From Linum tenue (Eukaryota > Streptophyta > Magnoliopsida > Malpighiales > Linaceae), in contig CAMGYJ010000004.1 of the NCBI GenBank assembly GCA_946122785.1, forward strand, positions 9,012,150 through 9,076,149: a stretch of 64,000 nucleotides of DNA, in the 5' to 3' direction. The position numbers and the translations under genes were made by a program. A model generated the notes under the pieces. That model was not told the DNA's origin. It saw nothing but the letters and a program-made list of their open reading frames with translations, and did no database searches. The stretch's first letter is position 1; the number at the start of each line of letters is the position of its first letter. This document shows, one piece after another, positions 55,429-64,000 of the stretch.

Positions 55429-57489
55429 CATTAGTGGGAAAGTGTTAGTAAATACTAAATAGTATAAGATCCATCATTAAATCTTTCACAACAACTCACA
55501 TTATTGATACTAAACGGTCTTCTCAAAGCACACCATTCAAAAACAAATGTCTAACTAAATCATGAATAATTGTTTGATACATATAGAGTGATATTCTTGA
55601 TAATTCGACATATATTTAATTTACCAAGTTTTGTATTTATCACAAATGATTTAAAAATTAACAAAACTATTTCGTCATAGTTATTTTTTTCTAAATGGAT
55701 CCACACTCGACAAAATCCTGCCTACGCCCTGAATGTGGGTGGTGGGATTGACACGGTTGGTTTGTCAATTAGCGAGTATCCAGTCATGTTCGATCAATTG
55801 TGTTCAAATCAAAATTTTAGTATCCTAACTATAGTAACAAAGACAAGGCAATAGATGATCTCAATTACGTCGTGGCGACTTTATCATATCATGGTAGACG
55901 ATTCTCATTGTTGTGCGGCATAAATGCACATGTTTGCTTTTTTTATTCATGCAAAGTACCGTTACAGTCCTTTAAAACACAACCTAATTTGTATCAAAAT
56001 AAGTCCAAGTTATGGATCAATCACGTCAACTAGTTTAATACTTCTTTACTTGCTACTTGCTGAGGACAAATATAATGACTTAAGCCAGTGATCATATTCT
56101 CACTAAAAACAACCATACGAACAATTAGCTAGCTCTAAGGCTCCCCCGGTCCGCCCTTGTATTTCAAATTTGAACTCTTGTGGCCTTATTCACTTATTCA
56201 ACTTTTCCTTTTCCAATTTGTGCCAACCTCTTTTCCCCTTGTTTTATTCATAGCATAAATTTTCCACAGTCAAATAAAATAACGTATTTTCATCTTCATC
56301 CCAACTTACTTAAAATCCCCTAACCTACACCCTACCCAACTCGACAATACACCTGTCCTCCCCCTTGTGACAAAAAAAATGAGAACAGAAGAAAAGAAAT
56401 TCCCTCCTTTGCCCGGTTTAACCTTCACCACCCAATTGGTTGGTTCAACCTTCACCAACGGTCCTTCTTGTTCCACTATTTCCTTACAAAGAAAGAAAAA
56501 GAAATGGCAAGTCAATAAACAAAGAATGGGAACTAAATAATTCATCCAGGCTCACAATAAAGGTCACTTATACAAAATGATTTGCTAACTTAAAACATTT
56601 ATACATAATGGTCACAATTCTTTCTTTTCCAAAATGGAGTTGTACCTTTATTAATTGTACCAAAAAATATTTCATTGAATTTCTTTTCCAAACTGCCCAT
56701 GGACGTGATGTAGTGGTTCGGAGTTTAGGTGTGCTTTGATGCATTTTCATTAGTTTTTTTTATCTGAAAAAATATTTCCCATCAGTTTGACGAGTCACAT
56801 AACTAGGGATGATTTCGTTACAAATTTCAAAGTCAAGCCATCATTTTGATTACAGTAGAAATTAAGTGATCATTTCGTATTAAAGGTGAAAGCTACTACG
56901 CCAACACTTTGGATAATCATCTAATACGGACCTAAATGAAGAATATGCACAACACGCTGTAAATGAACGGGCAAATAAAATGGAAGTGACAGCCCGACAG
57001 AGAACGGAAAAGGGTTGAATTTCAGTTCAGCATATACGGAGAACCGCGTAAAAGGAAAGAGAAGAGAGCCCCCATCTGCCAAAAAAGGTAGCTTAGCTTC
57101 ACTAGCATTTAAAAAACAATTAAATATATATTATTGACTAGATTTTTTTACCTCTTTCTTCCTGATAAAACCCCGTCTCCACTCTTCACCACATATTTAT
57201 TTTCTCGCCTGCGATATTTTCTCCCGATCGTCCTTTCCTTTTCTTCCAAATCTCCTGTTCCTCCGGCAACCCCAATTCCGCTCTGCACACTATTAATCAC
57301 CTTCTTCATTCAATTGCTTCCTCGGTTTCTCAGTTTCCCCTCTCTTCTCCTTCTTCTTCTCCATTCTCCTTTTACCGTTTCTCCGCTCTCTTCCCCTCTG
57401 CCGCGGCTTCCCCCCCTGATCGAGCCACACAGCCGCAGTGTGGTTCGATCCCTGGCGCGCACAATCCAATTCCAGCTCCGCCGCCACCG
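55429..57489. other. Intergenic DNA and CIPK 5' flank
   Basis: AT-rich DNA without a recognisable gene up to about 57050. A CT-rich leader at about 57165-57430 precedes the CIPK start and looks like its 5' UTR and promoter region. Confidence 0.5.
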
Positions 57490-58815
57490 ATGCAGGACGT
57501 CGAGCGCGTCGCCGATCACGCCCTCTTCGGCAAGTATGAGCTCGGCCGGCTCCTCGGCTGCGGCGCCTTCGCCAAGGTCTACCACGCCCGCAACATCGCC
57601 ACCGGCCAGAGCGTCGCCGTCAAGGTCATCAACAAGAAGAAGATCACCACCCCCTCCATGATGAACAACATCAAGCGCGAGATTTCCATCATGCGCCGCC
57701 TCGGCCACCCGCACATCGTCCGCCTCCACGAGGTCCTCGCCACCAGGACCAAGATCTACTTCGTCATGGAGTTCGTCAAGGGCGGCGAGCTCTTCGCCAA
57801 GATCTCCAAGGGCCGGTTCAGCGAGGACCTGGCGAGGAAGTACTTCCGCCAGCTGATCTCCGCCGTCGGGTACTGCCACTCCCGTGGCGTGTTCCACCGC
57901 GATCTGAAGCCGGAGAATCTCCTCCTCGACGAGAGCGGCAACTTGAAGGTCTCCGATTTCGGCCTCAGCGCCGTCGCGAACCAGATCCGCGCCGACGGGA
58001 TGCTGCACACGCTCTGCGGCACCCCTGCCTACGTGGCGCCGGAGATCCTCGGGAAGAAAGGGTACGACGGAGCGAAGGTCGACGTGTGGTCGTGCGGCGT
58101 GATCCTTTTCGTCCTGACGGCAGGGTATTTACCCTTCAGCGATCCGAATCTGATGGGAATGTACAAGAAGATTTACAAAGGCGAGTACCGCTGCCCCAAA
58201 TGGATGTCCGCAGATCTGAAACGGTTTCTGTCGCGGCTCCTCGACACGAATCCCGCCGCGAGGATCACCGTCGACGAGATCCTCACAGATCCGTGGTTCA
58301 CCAAGGGCCACAAGAAGCCGATCAGGTTCCACGACGAGGAATTCACGACCGCCGACAAGTTCAATTCCGATTACAAGGAGAGCGCGTCGGAGGCCAGCAC
58401 CAGCACCAGCAGTAGCTTGAACGCGTTCGATCTGATCTCGTTCTCATCCGGCTTGAACCTGACCGGCCTGTTCGACAACACCTACAATTCGATGGAGGAC
58501 GGCGACCGATTCGTGACCGCGGAGTCCCCGGAGAGGTTGTTGGAGAAGGTTCTGGAATTCGCCCGGTCGGAGCGGCTGAGACTGAAGAGTAAGAAGCTGT
58601 ACGGGGTGGAGCTGGAAGGGCGCAACGGTGGTGTGAAATTCGAGGTCGAAATCTACCGTTTGACCGACGAATTGTCTGTCGTGGAGGGGAGGAGAGTAGC
58701 CGGCGACGCCGGGAGCTACAAGGAGACGTGGCTCAACAAGTTGAAGCCGGATCTCCTCGGTTCCTCTCCGGCGCCAACTGCTGGAGATCAAAATCCCGTC
58801 GCAGCTGGCAACTGA
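57490..58815 (+). CDS. CBL-interacting protein kinase (CIPK11/14-like)
   Basis: 441 residues, intronless, with the ATG in a good context (GCCACCGATGCAG). The kinase domain has a glycine loop GCGAFAKV (23-30), catalytic K45 and E64, HRDLKPEN (D138), DFG (D156) and the activation segment end GTPAYVAPE. The regulatory part has the NAF/FISL motif [18 protein letters not shown] from residue 311, which binds calcineurin B-like calcium sensors and autoinhibits the kinase. A PP2C-interaction region follows (about 347-370, [20 protein letters not shown]). CIPKs phosphorylate transporters and other targets after CBL-Ca2+ recruitment to membranes. [20 protein letters not shown] and overall length fit the intronless CIPK11/14 subgroup. 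The gene is strikingly GC-rich, mostly at third positions, compared with its AT-rich surroundings; lack of introns and GC3 bias are common in this subgroup. Confidence 0.95.
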   Translation: MQDVERVADHALFGKYELGRLLGCGAFAKVYHARNIATGQSVAVKVINKKKITTPSMMNNIKREISIMRRLGHPHIVRLHEVLATRTKIYFVMEFVKGGELFAKISKGRFSEDLARKYFRQLISAVGYCHSRGVFHRDLKPENLLLDESGNLKVSDFGLSAVANQIRADGMLHTLCGTPAYVAPEILGKKGYDGAKVDVWSCGVILFVLTAGYLPFSDPNLMGMYKKIYKGEYRCPKWMSADLKRFLSRLLDTNPAARITVDEILTDPWFTKGHKKPIRFHDEEFTTADKFNSDYKESASEASTSTSSSLNAFDLISFSSGLNLTGLFDNTYNSMEDGDRFVTAESPERLLEKVLEFARSERLRLKSKKLYGVELEGRNGGVKFEVEIYRLTDELSVVEGRRVAGDAGSYKETWLNKLKPDLLGSSPAPTAGDQNPVAAGN

Positions 58816-61800
58816 GAAGAAGGAATTCGTTTTCGCCGGCGCGGACTTGTTTGTTTGTTTGTTTTTTCGTAAATTACTATTTTCCAAAATGTAAAAGTGT
58901 GTGGCTGTGTGAAGGGGGGTGGGTGTGTCAATCTGTGTGGGTGTGGAATTTTGTACCAGTAAAAAGGTTAAAAGGAAAGTAAATTTAAAATTGGGGGCTG
59001 TAGTGAAAAAGAGGGGGGGATTTTTGGTGGCAATAATCTCCTCCTCTTGATGGCCCCACCCAATTTGTGTTTTCACAATCACTGTAAATAGTAAAAATAT
59101 ACACACACTGGGAGAGAGAGGCAGAGGGGGGGGGGGGGGTACTTAAGTCTATTACTAATAGTACTTAGTTATTATTAGGAGTGTAATGCTTCCAAGGATG
59201 AAGTCTGGGGAAAGACACTCAAATCCTTGGAGAGAGACTCAATTCCCTTTTTCTACCCACTTTTGTAAAGAAAAGAGGGGTAAAAGGAGGATTTCACATA
59301 CAGAATGTGACAGACACAGTTGAAATGAGAAATTGAAATTTGGTATTTTCGTTTCTCATAGCCATTTCATTATTATTATTATTATTATCATTTCTTTTTA
59401 ACTTAATAATAATGCCGCTTTTGTTGATTGCTTGATTGCCAATTGGGCACTGAACAATCAAGCAGCGTATGTGGTCATAAAAGTGAACAGCTAGCCATGT
59501 GCGTGGAAGGAAGGTTCAGAATCCTGACAAGTGAGAAAGCGCAGTCATATCTTTTCTTTCATTATTTTTTATTTTCAAATAGAAATTTTAAAAGTAAAGA
59601 ATAATTAGAGTTTGGTATGCGTCGGTCAAACAGGCTGAATTTCAAGTTTTGGTCCGTTTTGATCAAGTCTAATTTATAATCACATGGTTACCTGATACCC
59701 GATAAAAATCTCAATCCAAACCAGTTTGGCAGGTGAGTCTGTGTTTACCACCATTTTCTATGGATACAGGAACGGTGGTTCCTATCCCAAATCGTGTTGT
59801 TCATTCTTGATTTCTTTCGATTTTATCTTGGCTTGGCAAAAAACCAGAAAGCACAATGATGACAAGATGAAAGTTTTATAAAGGAAATTAATCAGCCAAC
59901 GAGCCGAGTAAAAGCTAGCAACGATTGTGAGATGCTCATTACCCGAAAATCGGCGGGATAGGCGATTTTTTATTCGATTTTCTGGAATTCGGTTTCTATA
60001 AAACTTACTCCACCTCATCATATTACCAGAAACAATATCGTTTCACAAGGTAACAAGTACTTAAGTTTGGTTCATAATGCTGATTTTTGATTCGTTGCAT
60101 CATTCATGTCTCTTTCCTACTAAAATTCACTATTTTTATCACGTGTTTCCCAAAAAAAAAATTATACAACAATAAGTTATACACCCTATTACATTATCAA
60201 ATTTCATACTCACCTGCCTCTGGCTAAATGGCCGGAGCCCACGCTAGTAAAGTTATAAATGTCACCCCCTCACAAGATCTTTTCAGTAAGGTTAGTCCCA
60301 AATTGTCTCTACCTTTTTCCTTTTTGGGTCTAGAGAAGAATGTTTGGCACATCTCAGTAGCAGATCTACAGTGTTACAAGTTACTACTATCAAACTTTTG
60401 GTAAGAACCCACAAGAGAAAAAAATGTTAATAAGAAGGCCGTACAAGTTCTATCAATATTAATAACATGATACCCTGAGAATTGATTCGCCATTTGAACT
60501 TGCAAATTGTTCGTTGGTCTTAGTGTAATGAGATATAATGTTGGCGTAAGCAAGAAGACAAATGCACCGGTAACCTGTTCTTAGATGGTACCGATTCATG
60601 AAACTCAGGACCGGAGAATTACAATTTACCATACTGTGAGAGGTTATACCGGTGGCGGTCAACGTAGCCAAAGGCCCGGAACCTTATATTATAATCACAG
60701 AATTGAAGACAGAAGCAATCAATTCATATACCCATCCACGTGCACTCTGATGCAAATTTCTTTCGAGGAGAATTTGAAAAATCCTGAGCAGGAGCAGAAG
60801 GGAATTCAAACTTGTTGCATGTTAACAAGATTGGAAATTGGCCAGGACAGGAACCATGTGCAATGTGCTGATTAGTGGGAGCTACATCCGGCGGAACTTG
60901 GGTGAACCCGTAGATGGGCCGGTTTGCATTGCAATCCTCTCAAACCCACCACTATAATTAATAATGCATGTACTAGCTCGATCGAGCTTGCATGCCGACT
61001 TTGCAGGATCTATTCTAGTTTAAGGTTCATTTTGTATTAAAGTATATTACCCTTTTCCCAAAAGTTCTTCATTATTCAGCAAATGGCAATTATGAACATA
61101 GAATGGATGGGGTTCCTATTCAATTTCAACCATGAGATGTGAGGGAGGGAGGGTGGTTAGCTAATAGCTAGTGATCGTGTGCAAAGTTTGAGATCAAAAG
61201 CTCACATGGCCATACCACGAGCTAAGTGTAGTTCAGAATGCGCTATATCCTCGTCAATATTCGATGTGTGGCTATTATGTTTCGATCGTAGAAGAAACAA
61301 GCATTGATAATTGACTCGTCTCAAACAACTGCGCCTGGCTGCTTTCTGCGCTTTGCTTGCTGCTATTCCCATAGATAGATATAATGGCTTCTTATATCTC
61401 CAGGGACAGGGAAGGAAGGAGCCAGATATAATTTAATGGCTTCTTTTTTCTGCATGTACTAGTAGCCCTATCTGGTTCAGAAACCTAAGTAATTCAAATT
61501 CAAATCACACTAGATCCCATTCAGCAATTTTGTTAAGTTTAACATACCCGTCATTGACTTCAAATAGAAACCCACAAAAAACTCGAGTTAGAAAACTAAT
61601 AATTCAGAGACTGACGCATGTGGCATTCCAGGTCGAAGGTGCCCAGCAGCCCAACGCCAAAAGGCACAATAACAGAGCTGAACCATTGACATTCTGTTCC
61701 CCACCCTTCTTCTTGCTATGTTTGCATCAACATCTAATCCACTGGGGGTGATATGCCTGATCATGGCTTGGCCGTTGGAGCAATTTTACTTCTGTAGAAC

Positions 61801-61821
61801 ACAGATTTGCGTTTCAAAACT
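58816..61821. other. CIPK 3' flank and intergenic DNA
   Basis: The probable 3' UTR is GT-rich (58895-58945). A 14-base G run lies at 59126-59139 and an ATT microsatellite near 59368-59388. A decayed Helitron-like end is near 59890-59915. No other gene recognised. Confidence 0.5.
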
Positions 61822-64000
61822 TCACGATGGCTCCCTGAATAGATAACTGAGCAGCGGACCGACGACTGCTACGCTTAAACTATTCCCCAGCAACGCATAA
61901 CTACAAATACCAGAGAGATGAAGCATTTCAGATAATAGTGGTACCATATACTTCGATCGTAAACAGGACGAAAAACGCGAACATACCGTTGTTTGAGGGT
62001 TATGTGCTCAGGGAACTGGAACTCCACAGGGAAGGAATGCATATTAGCAACCTGGCCATGACCAAGAATAAGTCGATCAGAACAGTCAGGGAGGTAACTA
62101 GATATTGAGTGGATAAAAGAGCAAATTCTTCTACCTCTCTCGGAGTGAAGTATCTAAGTCCTTGCTCCTTCAGCGGACAAGTTTTACCCTTTTCCACTGG
62201 CTGCACATTCATTTTCCACACATCAGGTCAGACATGATAAAACATTCATCGGAGCACCGTCTAGAATGAGTTACAAATTGGTTCAAGTAACCAACTATTG
62301 CCAAGGACCCAACGCGAGTAGTCAAGCAACCAGAAACAATGATCTAATGCAATCTATGGCTGGATTCTTTCTACTTAAGGTCCAGAACTGAAAAACTGCT
62401 AACTAGCAGGCCTTTAACTACTAAGTCAAAAAGTAAAAAAAATTAAAAAATAAACTTGATGTGCTATACATCAAGGAGTTTAAATATATTAACAGAAGGA
62501 TGGGTGGGACTTTACCTGGATAGTAGCCAAAAGCGATCCAGTGCCTTTCACATATCTATAATAACTCTTTGTAAAACAACAGCAACGCTTTGAATCAGGA
62601 TAGACAATATCTAGAATCCATAAGGAACTTTGGGAATGAATTTCTTGCTAAAGTTGACGACTGATGAAAATAGAAAGATGACGAGAAAGCACAATAGTTA
62701 AAAGGATACCCATAGCACTGCCCCATCTATCGATCAGATTCTGTGGAACCAAATACTGGTCCAACATGCTAAGGCTTCCACTGCCATGGTCCAAAGCTCC
62801 AAAATCAATGGCAGAACTACTGGTTGTGATCCTGCCTTCTGCATCTACTAGATCACTCAAGCCCTTGAACTCAAGAAAACATTCTACAGGTTCACAGGAA
62901 TCCAGCAACTTGTCCAAGCTTTCTGGTGGTTCCTCGAGTTGACCTAGTAGAATATTTGCATTACACTGAAGTAATGGGATAGGAGACCAGATGAGCCGAT
63001 TATTAAGGACTTGGTGCTGGAAGGATAAAGGTTTTCGTTTGGCCTGCAGGGTGAAGAATATACAGTTAGAATCCAACTCGTTCCACATTTATTTTGTTAT
63101 TTGTTCCCCTGAGACATCTAGCACAATTCAATGACAACAATGAGCATTAAAGGATTGGCATTCTATAATCTGCAGTGACATAAGAATCTAGCAAGAGATG
63201 ACTAATTTCTGACACTATTGAGCATTCAAGGTATGAAATGATAATGGTTTATGAATTATGATAACTAGATGCAAAGAAGTGCGAAGTCGAGCAATCGAAG
63301 GAGGGGGTTCGATGGTTTACCAAGCAAAAGTAGCGTGGCCTGGAATAAGGCACACCAAACTGTAAAGGGCTCAAAATAAATTCTTGGGTAATGAAACCTG
63401 AATTCACTAATATCTCAATCATTTTTGCTCGTGTGTCAGAAGTCTGCAACCAGAAAAGCCAAATCAGTCGAATAACACAAAAGACATTATTGGAGATGAG
63501 AAAACTCAGCAAATGTATTAAGGAGCACACCTCAAATCCTACAACATTTTCCACAAACAGCATACTTGGAGGCCGTTTTGCTTCTTGTATAAGTTCAAGA
63601 ATCCTGAGAAATGAAAAGGCTCTAGCATCACCTGAGTGCTTCTGCAGACCTAATATAAGCATGTTCAGCCAAAGTCATCCATAAATCAAATAACAAAACA
63701 GGAAAAACAAGTGAAATGGGTGTTCTAACCTTGTCTGGTGTAGGGTTGACAAGGAGGTGAAAGAAGCCATGCATCGGCACGGTAGCTATCAAGATCAGAA
63801 GAAGTCAAACTCTGGATATTACCCTGCAATACAATGTTTTCAAGTACTGTTAATCAGTCTAAAGCAAACAATACAACAGAAACTATTTATCTCATCAGCT
63901 TAGATTGGAAAAATGTGCCAAATTACCACACGGTCGATGGTTTTCATACCTGATAAGGGCGATGGCCGAAATTGTGCTCATACACATCGTTGGCTGTGTC
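61822..64000 (-). CDS. DNMT2: DNMT2-type tRNA (cytosine-5) methyltransferase, 3' nine exons
   Basis: On the minus strand, exons at 63950-64000 (continuing past the window), 63730-63823, 63531-63649, 63321-63443, 62710-63043, 62516-62610, 62135-62200, 61987-62051 and 61822-61900 are all bounded by AG/GT. Their joints keep frame; the stop is at 61822-61824. The encoded blocks are diagnostic: [26 protein letters not shown] (catalytic Cys), FVENVVGFE (motif VI), [36 protein letters not shown] with the CFT signature, RYFTPRE and GNSLSVAVV (motif X). DNMT2/TRDMT1 uses AdoMet to methylate C38 of tRNA-Asp and a few other tRNAs. The first exons with motif I lie outside the window. The gene appears intact here. 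Confidence 0.95.

Noticed and set aside
59890..59915. CCAACGAGCCGAGTAAAAGCTAG, a Helitron-like end split as CCAACGAGCC and GAGTAAAAGCTAG
   Set aside because: The hairpin is decayed and the base after CTAG is C rather than T, so it was not listed as an element end.
60975..60988. Perfect palindrome AGCTCGATCGAGCT
   Set aside because: It is short and isolated, with no further repeats or promoter context.
1..64000. CRISPR arrays, prophage or bacterial operons
   Set aside because: None present; the genome is a plant nuclear genome and the only regular arrays are microsatellites and the Gypsy repeat.

Overview
The window is nuclear DNA from a flowering plant, probably a dicot (not resolved to a family). 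The evidence is intron-containing plant genes (an EPFL peptide, a DNMT2-type methyltransferase), RALF peptides, an intronless CIPK kinase, and a dense load of plant Copia, Gypsy, LINE and MITE elements in AT-rich intergenic DNA. Nothing bacterial is present.

Layout. 1-1336: 3' end of a decayed Copia element. 1337-13100: mostly gene-free, with a LINE RNase H scrap, a three-copy tandem duplication (about 5.0-6.7 kb), a long GAA microsatellite and one Helitron 3' terminus. 13103-17734: dead Copia element with 286-bp LTRs, a 5-bp target-site duplication (TSD) and a nested hAT-type MITE. 18457-20256: three-exon EPFL gene. 22764-22988, 24326-24844 and 35108-35686: three RALF genes on the minus strand; the last two lie in a segmental duplication. 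A LINE with an 18-bp TSD (27121-34907) split the second duplicate, and the LINE was later broken by a 2.4-kb composite insertion. 38396-43766: nearly pristine Copia element with a 1576-residue Gag-Pol frame. 44957-55423: young Tat-lineage Gypsy element with a 1783-residue Gag-Pol on the minus strand and, on the plus strand, a four-exon antisense gene with its own TATA box. 57490-58815: CIPK11/14-type kinase. 61822-64000: 3' nine exons of DNMT2 (minus strand), continuing beyond the window.

The host genes are mainly signalling genes: secreted cysteine-rich peptides (RALF, EPFL) normally perceived by receptor kinases, and a Ca2+/CBL-regulated kinase. They do not form an operon or cluster pathway. 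Only the RALF genes are related by duplication.

The most unusual points are: the antisense spliced gene and GGCGC/GCGCTTTAC tandem array inside the Gypsy element; the TA...TA LTR ends and LTR-encoded Pol tail of the young Copia; three tiny poly(A)-plus-six-base insertions with 15-17 bp TSDs, one of which added ten in-frame codons to a RALF gene; and RALF precursors with a long conserved C-terminal extension.
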